Shown here piece by piece: positions 9,002-17,932 of a stretch of 64,000 nt of DNA. Both the position numbers and the translations under genes were made by a program. The stretch is from Streptomyces sp. NBC_01353 (GTDB lineage: Bacteria; Actinomycetota; Actinomycetes; Streptomycetales; Streptomycetaceae). The first letter of the stretch is position 1; every line of letters starts with the position of its first letter. The stretch covers positions 62,001 to 126,000 of the forward strand of contig NZ_CP108352.1 in assembly GCF_036237275.1 (NCBI RefSeq), in the 5' to 3' direction. Below the pieces are notes generated by a model that did not search any database, was not told the origin of the DNA, and saw only the letters and a program-made list of their open reading frames with translations.

Positions 9002-9667
9002 ATGATGGCCGCCACTCCCGTATCGCCCGTCCCGGTCGCGCCGGCCAGTTTGACCCGCAGGGCCAAGAGGTTCGTCGAGTCGGAAGGCATCCGTGTTGCC
9101 CGGCAGGGCATCGAGCGTCACCGCGAAGCCTGGATCGAGCACGGTGTCCCGGTCGCGGAGGTCGATCGCGCAGTGGCCTTCGAGGACCGTTGGGGCGGTC
9201 TCGCGCTGCCGCCGGCACCGTTTTACGAGAGCGGCCCGCGCATCCTGGGCGCGGACGTTCCCGAGGGCTCGGCCACTGAGGGCTGGTGGATCCCGGCCGG
9301 GGACTGCCGATATTCCATGGCCTACGGATTCATGATCGGCCCTGGCGGCGAGTTCGGGATTCACGGCTACCACTGGGCACCACTGCATACCAGTACCGAA
9401 GGCTGGCTGGAGTCGTTGGCACTGGCCGGCCATGCGAGACGCTGGGCCAAAACCATCACGAGGATCACCGGCAAGGCTGTCGACTCCCTGGACTTCGACG
9501 GGTACGAGCCGGTACCTGAAGTGCGGGGCTTGACCGACACCTGGTGGCGGGGCAAGGACTCGCTCATCGCCCTGTACCGGGGCGAGGCCGTCGGTATGGA
9601 CGCTCCGGGATGCCTTGAAGCCCATATCTATGGTGGCCTCGACGAGTGGGGCCTTCACGGCGGCTGA
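9002..9667 (+). CDS. hypothetical protein (possible SMI1/SUKH-like)
   Basis: 221 residues from ATG 9002 (or ATG 9005). The middle reads VAFEDRWGGLALPPAPF, resembling the 'E..wGG..lP' core of SMI1/SUKH proteins, followed by tryptophan-rich segments (EGWWIPAGDCRYSMAYGFMI, TDTWWRGKD). That resemblance is only suggestive. SUKH-like proteins often serve as toxin immunity factors, but no toxin gene is adjacent. It is flanked by IS5 fragments, indicating an imported or rearranged locus. Confidence 0.6.
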   Translation: MMAATPVSPVPVAPASLTRRAKRFVESEGIRVARQGIERHREAWIEHGVPVAEVDRAVAFEDRWGGLALPPAPFYESGPRILGADVPEGSATEGWWIPAGDCRYSMAYGFMIGPGGEFGIHGYHWAPLHTSTEGWLESLALAGHARRWAKTITRITGKAVDSLDFDGYEPVPEVRGLTDTWWRGKDSLIALYRGEAVGMDAPGCLEAHIYGGLDEWGLHGG

Positions 9668-9720
9668 CCGCTGGCCGGCATGCCGGACCTGAGTACCCGA
9701 TTGGACGGACGAGCCGACGA

Positions 9721-10080
9721 TCACGATGGTGACCGGTTCTGTGCGTCCGCACGAACGAGGCGGCGGAGGCAGATGAGGGCCGCGTAGATACCCGCGAAGG
9801 CAAGGAAGTACTCGGCCTTGCGCTCATATCGCCGATGCAGGCAACGCAGCCGGGCAGCCAGGACATCGTGCGTTCCACGACCCAGCGATGGCTGCCCAGG
9901 CGTTGGGAGGACTCGATGCGACGGCGGGCAATCCGCGGCACGATGCCGCGCTCGCGCAACCATTGCCGCAGATGCGAGCCGGCCCGTCGAGGGTCACTTT
10001 GCCGGGTCGGTGCCGTACGTCACGGTGTTGGGCGCGTCGAGTGCCATGCCGGCGTGACACCCCTCGGTCCACACCTCTCG
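9721..10080 (-). pseudogene. IS5-family transposase, C-terminal fragment with frameshifts
   Basis: Antisense reading gives LRERGIVPRIARRRIESS and HRWVVERTMSWL in one frame and RRYERKAEYFLAFAGIYAAL in another: the conserved C-terminal 'Y-(2)-R-(3)-E-(6)-K' region of IS5 transposases with at least two frame changes. The N-terminal half is missing. The position relative to the fragment at 8257-8619 (C-terminus lying upstream on the minus strand) shows these are two separate relics. Confidence 0.75.
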
Positions 10081-10133
10081 CTCGGCGCGGTCCATGCCTT
10101 CCGGGACGCAATTGCGCAGTCCCGCTGCCCTAT

Positions 10134-10150
10134 GAGCTCGTAACACGATC
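10134..10150 (+). repeat. left terminal inverted repeat of IS5-family element
   Basis: 17 bases pairing with 11014-11030 with a single mismatch; immediately preceded by TAT, which is repeated after the right end. Confidence 0.85.
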
Positions 10151-10208
10151 TTGTTGAACGTCCCTGGTCGACCGTGACCGGTATGCCGATTCGGCCGTTC
10201 GGGATGGT

Positions 10209-11015
10209 GTGACTACCCGGCCATGGATCGTGGACGACGACCTGTGGGTGCTGATCCAGCCGCTGCTGCCGCCCTGGCCCGAGAAGGCTCCCGGCCCGCG
10301 GCCGGTTCCGGACCGGCTCTGCCTGCAGGGCATCCTGTACGTGCTCCACAACGACATCGCCTGGCAACTCCTGCCCCTGGAGCTAGGGTTCGGCTCCGGG
10401 CAGACCTGCTGGCGGCGGCTGGGCCGATGGCAGCAGGCCGGGGTCTTCGACCGGTTGCACCAGATTCTGCTCGCCGAGCTGAACTCCGCCGGCGAGCTGG
10501 ACTGGTCCAGAGCGTGCGTCGACGGTTCCCACGTTCGCGCGAAAAAGGGGGAGCCGACACCGGTCCGTCGCCGGTCGACCGGCGGAAGACAGGCAGCAAA
10601 CATCACCTGATCTGCGACGGACGCGGCACCCCGCTCAAGGTGATCACCACCGCCGCCAACGTCAACGACGTCACCCAGACCCTCGCCCTGGTCGAGGGCA
10701 TCCCGCCCATCGCAGGCCGCCCCGGCCGACCCCGCCAACGCCCCGTAGCCCTACTCGGCGACAAGGGCTACGACTCCGACCCCAACCGCCGCGAACTGCG
10801 CAAGCGCCGGATCCTGCCGGTCATCTCCCGCAGAGGCGCCCCGAACATCGAGGGCCTGCAAACTCCGCTACGTCGTTGAACAGACCTTCGCCTTGCTCCA
10901 CCAGTTCAAACGCCTCGCCGTCCGCTGGGAACGACGCACCGAACTCCACGACGCCTTCGTCTCCCTCGCCTGCAGCCTCATCTGCTGGAGACGCCTCAAG
11001 AAGGCCCGAACATGA
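10209..11015 (+). pseudogene. IS5-family transposase (orfA/orfB frameshift type, damaged)
   Basis: GTG 10209 starts the first phase (LWVLIQPLLPPWPEKAPG, GVFDRLHQILLAEL, CVDGSHVRAKKG with the first catalytic Asp). At the A5G5 run 10542-10551 (heptamer A AAG GGG) a -1 shift, programmed in this IS group, gives TGSKHHLICDGRGTPL, LLGDKGYDSD and ILPVISR. After GLQ near 10857 the frame breaks again; the C-terminus YVVEQTFALLHQFKRLAVRW continues in the original phase to TGA 11013-11015. Compared with intact relatives two bases seem to be missing there. Confidence 0.85.
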
Positions 11016-11030
11016 TCGCGTTACGAGCTC
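11014..11030 (-). repeat. right terminal inverted repeat of IS5-family element
   Basis: 17 bases complementary to 10134-10150 (16 of 17). It overlaps the last bases of the transposase gene and is followed by TAT. Confidence 0.85.
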
Positions 11031-11095
11031 TATGGAGGTCGGATACCGAGTATCCGGGGTAGCGAAGTCGTGTTCCGGCCCTTCGGGGGCTGCAC

Positions 11096-11437
11096 TCAGG
11101 TGAGGTCGAAGGTGACGTTCGCGGAGCCGTCCCAGTCCGGTGCCTCCGTGAGCAAAAGGGTTCCATTCTCTGCCTCGACGACTCGCACCATGATCCCGCC
11201 GCGATCCTCGCTGGGAAACGCAATGGAGAAGTGGGGATCCATCTCCATGAGGAAGTCCCAGCCCTCGCGCTGGGTCGTGTCGAGGGCATTGGCATGCCGA
11301 CCGGTTGCCCGCCATGTGCCGACCTCGTCGACAGTGACGGTGATGTCGATGTCGTACATCTCAAGGCACGTCGCGGGATTGGCCCACCATTCGAGGCGGG
11401 CCTGACCCACGAATCGATCCATGAGCACACTATGCAC
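11096..11437 (-). CDS. hypothetical protein
   Basis: 113 residues (108 if the internal ATG at 11422 is used). Aspartate-rich beta-strand-like sequence such as YDIDITVTVDEVG and a C-terminus DWDGSANVTFDLT. No signal peptide, membrane segment or known motif. No strong ribosome binding site is visible before either start. It begins just outside the IS5 element, which may have inserted downstream of it. Confidence 0.55.
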   Translation of the reverse strand: MHSVLMDRFVGQARLEWWANPATCLEMYDIDITVTVDEVGTWRATGRHANALDTTQREGWDFLMEMDPHFSIAFPSEDRGGIMVRVVEAENGTLLLTEAPDWDGSANVTFDLT

Positions 11438-11736
11438 GGTGCCCAGGCCGGACGGGCAAGTCTGTGAAGCTGCCGGCCGCCGCAGGTCAGGCCGCGAGAC
11501 AGAGTTGCATGAGGCAGACCGGACAGCCCTCGCCTCAACCGGCTGCGCCTCATATGCCCTCGCCGCCTCCGGACCTCATTCTGAAACCATCAGCAAGCCT
11601 CCCCCGGGAGGCTTGCTGTAGCGCCAGAAGCTCGTCAGGAGATACCGCCTCGTGAACCGCGTCGGACACACTTGGGTTCGCGCCTCGCCGACCTCACTGA
11701 ACATCCCGACACACACGCTCAAGGAGAAGCCACCTC

Positions 11737-12285
11737 GTGATCCGCGCCGGACGCGCCGCACTGGTCCGCACCCTCCCCGACCTCGCCACGGCGGCGGGCA
11801 AGACACCCAAGACGTTCGCCAACCAGAAACTGCACCGGCTGCCCGGGCACCCCGAACCCATCAGCTCACCGAAGGCACGCGTGCTGCTCTGGGACGGCGA
11901 ACAGATCGACGCCTACAACGCCGGCCGGCCCGTCGCACCGCTGCCCACCAACGACAGCGAAGACGATCTCCTGGACCGCAACGAAGCCGCCGAACTCGCC
12001 GGCGTCGCTCCCCGCACATGGGACCGCTACGCCAACCTCCCCGGCATCCAGCCACGGCCCGACCCCGTAGACGTCACCGACACCGAACACTGGAAACGCG
12101 GCGACATCCACACCTGGCTCGCCGGCCGCCCCGGCCCCGGCACCTCCCCCGGCCGCCACACCGGAAGCCGGGAAAAAACACGCGCGCGAACATGCGTGCA
12201 CGCACGGCCGAACTCCTCGAACAAGAGCTCGTCCCAGGACGACGACCTGCGCGCGTTCCTCCTGGGCCTGATGGCCACACGATAA
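11737..12285 (+). CDS. excisionase-like/MerR-type helix-turn-helix protein
   Basis: 182 residues from a GTG with AAGGAGAAG upstream. Two helix-turn-helix-like segments: PDLATAAGKTPKTFANQKL near residues 15-33 and LLDRNEAAELAGVAPRTWDRY near 76-96. The second, followed by the wing-like WKRGDIHTWLAGRPG, is typical of excisionase/MerR-type DNA-binding proteins on actinobacterial integrative elements. The last ~40 residues are polar and probably disordered. Twelve bases after its stop a second small gene begins, so the two likely form an operon from an integrative element; no integrase is found nearby. Confidence 0.7.
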   Translation: MIRAGRAALVRTLPDLATAAGKTPKTFANQKLHRLPGHPEPISSPKARVLLWDGEQIDAYNAGRPVAPLPTNDSEDDLLDRNEAAELAGVAPRTWDRYANLPGIQPRPDPVDVTDTEHWKRGDIHTWLAGRPGPGTSPGRHTGSREKTRARTCVHARPNSSNKSSSQDDDLRAFLLGLMATR

Positions 12286-12296
12286 GGAGGCAGCAG

Positions 12297-12565
12297 TGAT
12301 CACCGTCACCGGAGCGTTCCACGACGGTGCGACTTACACCGTGCAGATCACCGGGCGAGCCGACCACCCGGTGATCGGGTCGTACAGGGCCGCGGCCTCG
12401 AGCTCCACCGGGGCGAGAGCGTTGCCCTGTCCACCACCGGCCCGATGACGACCGTCGCCGGCGACGACGAGGCGTCCATTTTTTCTCGCGGCGCTGCGGC
12501 AGTTCACCACGGTTATCGAGGAGACAGGGCCCACGCTGAAGGTCGCCCGCGTGCCAGAGCGGTGA
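12297..12565 (+). pseudogene. small mobile-element-type protein with two frameshifts
   Basis: Excellent start (AAGGAGG, GTG 12297). Reads VITVTGAFHDGATYTVQITG, then coding continues in a second frame (LELHRGESVAVSTTGP..., TTVAGDDEAS) and after a T6 run near 12479-12485 in a third (FLAALRQFTTVIEETGP) to TGA 12563-12565. Stitching the three gives one plausible ~88-residue protein. Unshifted it would stop at about 49 residues. Family unknown; it is probably co-transcribed with the helix-turn-helix gene. Confidence 0.55.
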
Positions 12566-12604
12566 ATCGGGCGCTTGCCCAATTGGGCAAGAACGATCTT
12601 GAAG

Positions 12605-13369
12605 CTACTTTGTGCTTCCGCAGTCTTCGAGCGCGGTCAGCTTCACAGACGAGTTCGTCGCGAGTTCGCGGGCACCGTGAGGGGGGTGTGAACCAAGGAG
12701 GAGATCAGCGGGCTTGGCTCTCTCCATCTCTTCCCCTTCCTCTCGGATCCACGGCTTACCTGAGGGCGCCTCAACGATGAGGGCGTCAACCACGAACGGT
12801 TCCCAGATCGCACCGGATGTCCTGCGTATCACTCGCTCGGAAGTTCTGGAGATGGTGACATCGGGGATGTCCAGGCGGGAGCAAGGCGGAATCGCCCCTA
12901 CAGGGAGCCGCATGTAGCGCTCGTTTTCCTCGCTCAGCGGGAAGTTGAGGCGCACGGTTCCCTCGACCGGGTCGAGACCGCGGTTGGTGATCACCAATCC
13001 GCCGCGCTCGGGCCAGAATGTCACGCTTGAGACCACCCTTCGCGCGTCTTCCTCCTGTTGCTCACGCGACTGGGCGAGCTGGTCGTTCGCGATCTCTGCC
13101 GCCTTGACAGTGCCCCAGGCGGTTACACCCAGGCCGAGCGCCGCGATCAGTGCAGCAAGGACGGCAGTGTGCTTGGCCCAGTCCGCTCGTTGATACCGGC
13201 TGCGAATTGCGTCCGTGATTCGCAGCGCGCGACTAGGACTCGGCGCGGTGACGTCAGACGCTGGAACCGGCGGTGTTGGGGGTCCCTGAGGGCGAATGGG
13301 TGGTCGTGGGGGGAGCTGTCGTATGCGTAACCGGGGAGGGCGGGAACGGGGCAAGAGGCGGCCTCGCAT
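12605..13369 (-). CDS. membrane-anchored hypothetical protein
   Basis: 254 residues: a proline/arginine-rich N-terminus, one transmembrane helix at about residues 67-88 (VLAALIAALGLGVTAWGTV), a short coiled region (AQSREQQEEDARR), then a beta-rich domain starting SSVTFWPERGGLVITNRG. This resembles single-pass Streptomyces proteins with an extracytoplasmic domain of unknown function. ATG 13369 lacks a clear ribosome binding site, and the first ~45 residues may be untranslated. Confidence 0.6.
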   Translation of the reverse strand: MRGRLLPRSRPPRLRIRQLPPRPPIRPQGPPTPPVPASDVTAPSPSRALRITDAIRSRYQRADWAKHTAVLAALIAALGLGVTAWGTVKAAEIANDQLAQSREQQEEDARRVVSSVTFWPERGGLVITNRGLDPVEGTVRLNFPLSEENERYMRLPVGAIPPCSRLDIPDVTISRTSERVIRRTSGAIWEPFVVDALIVEAPSGKPWIREEGEEMERAKPADLLLGSHPPHGARELATNSSVKLTALEDCGSTK

Positions 13370-13465
13370 TCACGGACGGATCCTGTCCTTAAGACGCACG
13401 CGTGTGGGTCCGAGTTCCCTGAGTGTGAGCAGACACAAGCTCCGCTGCGCCCTCATCCTGCTCTC

Positions 13466-13900
13466 GTGATCAGATACGGATTCGCCATCAAGGTTCTTCC
13501 CCAGGGCGGCAAGCCCTTCGGGGAGGAGGACGACGACGAGAACGACGAGAACGACGAGACCACGGACACCGAACAGTCCTCGCTCGACGAGGCCAACCCC
13601 AGCGTCTCCGACCCCGCTCCCACCGACGACTTCGTGGACGACCTCCCCGAGGACCCGAACGCAGCACCGGCCGCACCGGCCGGGGATCCCGCAGCCGCAC
13701 CCCAGGACCCGGCCGCCGCTCCGGAAGGGACGTCGGCCAGGACCCGGGCGCCACCCCGGCACCTGCCGACGACAACTCCCGCCCTTGGGCCGGAGACATG
13801 TACGACGAAGGCGACGAGACCGAACCCGACGGCGCGGGCACGCGGCCGGCCGCCAGACGGACGGAACCCCGCGACGGCGGGCACGGCGGTCTGGGACGGC
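13466..13900 (+). pseudogene. acidic proline-rich protein with an internal frameshift
   Basis: From GTG 13466 the frame codes a strongly acidic stretch (GEEDDDENDENDE) followed by Pro/Ala/Asp repeats, with high third-position G/C. Near 13728 the natural reading moves to a second frame (ATPAPADDNSRPWAGDMYDEGD) until roughly 13900, where coding character fades. Without the shift this frame runs on into the sigma/CAP gene. Family unknown; its disordered composition fits a linker or mobile-element accessory protein. Confidence 0.4.
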
Positions 13901-14085
13901 CCGGAACCGCAAGTGCAGGGCCAGGGCGGGTGGGGGTGGGAGAGCGGAACAGGCAGACGCGGTCGTCCCTCGGCCGAACCCCTTCCGCCGCCCCCGAGGC
14001 ATCGCAGAATCAGGGGCGCGATCGGACACCCGTCGGGCCGTCGACCGCCGCAGGACTCCATGGTGCGGTGTCGGGCACGACGCCA

Positions 14086-14101
14086 CGTGACTCACGTCAC
14101 G
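14086..14101. promoter_or_regulatory. Crp-like palindrome upstream of the sigma/CAP gene
   Basis: CGTGACTCACGTCACG is a perfect 6-4-6 palindrome. It fits the pattern GTG-N6-GNCAC reported for Streptomyces Crp. It lies 85 bases before the GTG start at 14186. Chance occurrence is possible; binding is inferred only from the pattern. Confidence 0.4.
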
Positions 14102-14135
14102 TCGGGCGGGGACAGGATTCCGTTATCCGGTGCCC

Positions 14136-14162
14136 ATGCCGACGTCTCCCATGTGTCGGCAT
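14136..14162. repeat. inverted repeat in the leader of the sigma/CAP gene
   Basis: ATGCCGAC (14136-14143) pairs exactly with GTCGGCAT (14155-14162) across 11 bases, 23 bases before the start codon. It could be an operator or a leader hairpin; there is no U-tract. Confidence 0.4.
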
Positions 14163-14185
14163 CGTCAACAGGCAGGACAGGCAGC

Positions 14186-16069
14186 GTGAATCAGGGCATA
14201 AGCACGGAGCAGGCCGCCCAGGGTCGGGAGCTGGTCAGGGCGGCGATGAGCGGCGACCCGTGGGCACGGGACCCGATGATCGCCGCCCACGTGCCCCTGG
14301 TCTACAACGTCGTGGGCCGCGCGCTGAACGGACACCACGACGTCGACGGCCTCGTGCAGGAGACGATGCTGCGGGCCCTCGACGGACTGGGCGGCCTGCG
14401 TGACCCGGACGAGTTCCGGCCGTGGCTGGTGGCCATCGCCGTGGGCGGTGTCCGTACACACATGCAGCGGTCCCAGCTCCTCGGCGATGCCGATGGCCTC
14501 CCCCTGCCCGGGCCGGACTTCGCGGACCTGACCATCGAGCGCCTCTACTTGGCGGGGCAGGAGCGCGAGGCCGCCGAGGCGGCGCGCTGGATCGAGCCCG
14601 AGGACGGCGTTCTCCTGGCGTTGTGGTGGCTGGAGTGCGTGGGCGAGTTGAGCCGGTACGAGATCGCGGCGGCCCTGCAGTGGCCCGTCGAGCACACGGC
14701 AGTAGTCGTGGCGAGCCTGCGGGCGCGGCTCGACGCGGCCAGGGTCGCCGTCGGTGCGGTGTCGGCGAACCCGCTCTGCCCGGCCCTCGGATACGAGGCG
14801 GGGACCTGGGACGGCCGCCCTTGCGCCGCGTGGCGCGAGCGCCTCGCCCGGCACGCCGGCGGCTGCGCCCAGTGCTCCGCCCGCTGGCGAGGCCTGGTGC
14901 CCCTGGAAGCGCTGCTGGCCGGGCTGCCCCTGGTACCTCCGCCGACGCCGCTGCTCGCCGGGGTCCGCGAGTCCGCCGCATGGGCGCTCGCGGCGACCGC
15001 GGCCACCCCGCAGGCGACGACCCGGACACCGGATGCGTACGAGACGCCGGAGCCGCACGGCGAACCGTGGCAGTACGCCACGGAGGGCCGAGCCGACTGG
15101 AGCGATCAGAACCACGACACCGACCGGTACGACCACATCGCCTCGGTCGATCTGACGCGCCCGTTCCCCCCGGGCATGCCGGAGGAGGCGCCCTCGGTGC
15201 TCGGCTCCCCGAGTGCAGCCGCCCGGGCGGCTGTGCCCGGTGCGCGCGGAGCACGGAACGCCCACCGTCGCCGCCGCCAGGAGCGGGAGCGCAACCGGCG
15301 CAGGGTCGTCGTCACCGCGGGCATGGCGGTCGTGGCGCTCACCGGCGGGTCCTTCTACCTGGGCGGCGGTCGCGGGGGAGACGGCGATGTCCTCGAAGTG
15401 AACCGCGCGGCGGCGCCGGCCCCGGACCTTCCGTCCGCGCAGGAGGCCACCGGCCTCACCCCGACCCCCTCGACGGTGTCGCCCTCCGCTTCCGCCTCTG
15501 CCTCGGCATCGCCCAGCGCCAAGGCCGCGACCACGCCGCCGACCCGCACCGCGGCGCCCGATGCGGCGAAGACGACCACCCCCCGCACCTCGGCGCCCAG
15601 GCCCAAGCGCACGGAGACCGACACCGGCACCGGTTCCGGCAGCGGCTCGGGTTCGGGTGCGAGCAGGCAGGGCGACTCCGGCTCGGGCTCGGCCGTCGAC
15701 CAGGTCGTCAGCCTGGTCAACGCGGAGCGCGCCAAGGCCGGATGCGGCCCGCTCACGGCGAACTCGACCCTGAACAGGGCGGCCCAGGGCCACTCCGACG
15801 ACATGGCCGCGCGCGACTACTTCGACCACACCAACCCTGACGGCGACGGACCTGGCGAGCGCGTCACGGCGGCCGGGTACCCCTGGTCGACGTACGGCGA
15901 GAACATCGCCATGGGCCAGAGCACCCCGGAGCAGGTGATGGAGGCCTGGATGAACAGCCCGGGCCACCGCGCGAACATCCTCAACTGCGACTTCAAGGAG
16001 ATCGGGATCGGCATCCACAACGAGGGCGGCCCCTACTGGACGCAGGTGTTCGGCGCCCGACGAGGGTGA
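14186..16069 (+). CDS. sigma-70-like regions fused through a membrane helix to an extracellular CAP domain
   Basis: About 627 residues. The N-terminal ~190 resemble ECF sigma regions 2 (HVPLVYNVVGRAL..DVDGLVQETMLRALDGL) and 4 (LLALWWLECVGELSRYEIAAAL). A short Cys/His segment (RHAGGCAQCSARW) near residue 230 recalls zinc anti-sigma motifs. A basic stretch precedes one transmembrane helix at ~371-391 (VVVTAGMAVVALTGGSFYLGG). A Ser/Thr/Ala/Gly linker leads to a CAP/SCP domain (~505-625) with HSDDMAARDYFDHTNP and NSPGHRANILNC. The predicted topology puts the sigma part inside and CAP outside. GTG 14186 begins the conserved part; the frame is open far upstream without support. Whether the sigma part binds polymerase is unknown. 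Confidence 0.8.
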   Translation: MNQGISTEQAAQGRELVRAAMSGDPWARDPMIAAHVPLVYNVVGRALNGHHDVDGLVQETMLRALDGLGGLRDPDEFRPWLVAIAVGGVRTHMQRSQLLGDADGLPLPGPDFADLTIERLYLAGQEREAAEAARWIEPEDGVLLALWWLECVGELSRYEIAAALQWPVEHTAVVVASLRARLDAARVAVGAVSANPLCPALGYEAGTWDGRPCAAWRERLARHAGGCAQCSARWRGLVPLEALLAGLPLVPPPTPLLAGVRESAAWALAATAATPQATTRTPDAYETPEPHGEPWQYATEGRADWSDQNHDTDRYDHIASVDLTRPFPPGMPEEAPSVLGSPSAAARAAVPGARGARNAHRRRRQERERNRRRVVVTAGMAVVALTGGSFYLGGGRGGDGDVLEVNRAAAPAPDLPSAQEATGLTPTPSTVSPSASASASASPSAKAATTPPTRTAAPDAAKTTTPRTSAPRPKRTETDTGTGSGSGSGSGASRQGDSGSGSAVDQVVSLVNAERAKAGCGPLTANSTLNRAAQGHSDDMAARDYFDHTNPDGDGPGERVTAAGYPWSTYGENIAMGQSTPEQVMEAWMNSPGHRANILNCDFKEIGIGIHNEGGPYWTQVFGARRG

Positions 16070-16324
16070 CACCGTCCCCAGGACGGCCGCCGGGCGCCAC
16101 GGACGTGCGATCCGCCACCGTGGACCCGGCGGCCCCCGGTCGAACCGGCAGACATACAAGGACCGAACCGCCCCCGCATCCGCTGCGTCCACTGACGCAA
16201 GCACTCCTTGCGGCGCCGAGGCCCGTGACGGGGGCGCAAGGCCAGGCTGTGCGAGCTGCCGCGGCTCCGGCACCGTCGCACCCCACTGCCGGACACGTCG
16301 TCTCCTCGTCACCGTGGGGCGTGA

Positions 16325-17580
16325 TCACGCCTTCTTTCCGCCACCCGATCCTCCGCGATCCTAGGCGCGGCGCTGGCCGTGCTCACCGCGGGCTCCGTCC
16401 TGACCTGGACCCTGAACCGCGACGACTAAGCACGCCGTCGCGGGGCAGCCGGCGGCGCGGGGAACTCCACTGTCACGGTGGTGATCGGGGCGGACGCGCC
16501 AATGAGCGGCGGACTGTCCTCGATGGGCGCCAGTATGAAGAACTCCGCCGACCTGGCGGCCAGGACCGCCAACGAGTCCCGGCACGTCCCCGGCGTGACG
16601 TTCGAGATCAAGGCCCTGGACGACGGCGCCGACCCGGTCAAGGGCGCGCCCAACGCGGCCGAGTTCGTGTCCGACGAGAAGGTGCTGGGGGGCGTCGGCC
16701 CTCTCAACTCGGGTGTCGCCCGAACCCTGGTACCGCCGCTCGCGGAGGCGGACATGGTCAACGTGTCACCAGGCAACACCGATCCCAACCTGACCCTGGG
16801 CACCGACTGGGCCGACGGTCCCAGGTCCCGCCCTCACCCCACTTACTTCCGCACGATCGCCACGGACGTCGTCCAGGGGCCCTTCGCCGCCAGTTACCTG
16901 CATGCGGCGAAGAAGACCAAGCTCTATGTGATCGACGACGCGAGCGCCCACGGCACCGCTCTCACCACCGGCCTCACGGCCGAGTTCACCAGGCTCGGCG
17001 GGAGCGTCGTCGGCACCGAGCAGGTCGATCCCGATGAGCCTGCCTTCGACGGCCTTGCCGTGAGAGTGCGGTCCTCGGCGCCGACGCCGTCTACTTCGGT
17101 GGCTACTACGACACCGCGGCGCAGCTCTCCCAACAGCTCAAGCAGGCGGGGATGAACGTCCCCATGATGGGCGGCGACGGCATCTTCGACCAGCAGTACC
17201 TCACGGCGAACCCCGAGGCCGAGGGCGACCTCGCCACCAACATCGGGGTGCCCGCCGAGGAATCAGAGGCAGGCAGGACTTCCTCACCCGCTACCAGAAG
17301 GCGAACTACCCGGAGCCGGCTGGTACGGCCCCTATGCCTACGACGCGACCTGGACCCTCATCGAGGCGGTGAAGGCGGTCGTGACCGCCAACGGCGGCAC
17401 CCTCCCCGACAACGCCCGCGCGAAGCTGCCGCAGGCCGTCGCCGGATCGACCTTCGAGGGGGTCACCGGCCCCTTCGCCTTCAACACGTACGGCGACACG
17501 GGGTCAACCCCCGGCTGACGGTGTACACGGTGAACGCAGGCAGCTGGAGGACGGTGACTGGCAGCCGCGCCACCCCCTGA
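16325..17580 (+). pseudogene. branched-chain amino acid ABC transporter substrate-binding protein, multiply broken
   Basis: Leader-like AILGAALAVLTAGSVLTW is followed by an in-frame TAA at 16427-16429. The mature-type sequence resumes in the same frame (VTVVIGADAPMSGGLSSMG, SDEKVLGGVGPLNSG, KLYVIDDASAHGT). Near 17070 it changes frame (DAVYFGGYYDTAAQL, MMGGDGIFDQQYL), again near 17270-17300 (GPYAYDATWTLIEAV) and near 17500 (LTVYTVNAG) to TGA 17578. The fold matches the LivJ-type receptor family. With a stop and at least three shifts it is dead. No permease or ATPase genes are adjacent. Confidence 0.85.
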
Positions 17581-17761
17581 CACGCGCGGGGGCATCCGGT
17601 TCTGCCGACCGGCGCGACACGCGGGCGGCTGTGACATCGAGCTGCCGAAGGCACCCGCCACGCCGCGAGCCGAGCACGAGGAGAGTCTTGGGATGATGTG
17701 CGGGAAGCCCCATCCTGCGTCGTCGCACCAGCCCGGAACCACAGAATCGGCAAGGAGCCCC

Positions 17762-17914
17762 GTGGACTCGACCGAGTACGACTGTCAGCGCATCGACTGC
17801 GCGTTCGCACCCGAGAGCTTCAAGCACGACCCGGACTGCATGTTCCGAGAGGGCCCGTACTGCCTTCCATCCGGCGAGGAGAACTCCGACGACCAGCCGT
17901 CACATTGCTGCTAG
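17762..17914 (+). CDS. small cysteine-rich protein
   Basis: 50 residues from GTG 17762, chosen because AAGGAG lies just upstream; an in-frame ATG at 17693 would add 23 poorly coding residues. Cysteines fall in YDCQRIDCAF, DPDCMF, GPYCLP and a terminal CC. No signal peptide. It could bind metal or form disulfides. I know no family with this pattern. It is convergent with the DoxX gene 18 bases downstream. Confidence 0.5.
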   Translation: MDSTEYDCQRIDCAFAPESFKHDPDCMFREGPYCLPSGEENSDDQPSHCC

Positions 17915-17932
17915 GAGGCGGCCCTTCGGCGC

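Larger units (their letters stand above)
10134..11030 (+). mobile_element. IS5-family (IS427-like) insertion sequence, both ends present
   Basis: An 897-bp element bounded by 17-bp terminal inverted repeats GAGCTCGTAACACGATC (10134-10150) and the complement of GAGCTCGTAACGCGATC (11014-11030), one mismatch. TAT flanks both ends (10131-10133 and 11031-11033), a likely target duplication. It holds one transposase gene in two overlapping phases. A second, non-programmed lesion near 10857 means this copy is probably inactive, though a related transposase could still mobilise it. Confidence 0.85.

Noticed and set aside
8257-10080. One IS5 element interrupted by the hypothetical gene at 9002
   Set aside because: Both transposase pieces are on the minus strand but in the wrong order (C-terminal piece upstream of N-terminal piece), so they are separate relics.
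14165-16312. 715-residue minus-strand open frame
   Set aside because: It is the antisense of the sigma/CAP gene; Arg/Gly/Ala-rich, no motif, and open only because of high G/C content.
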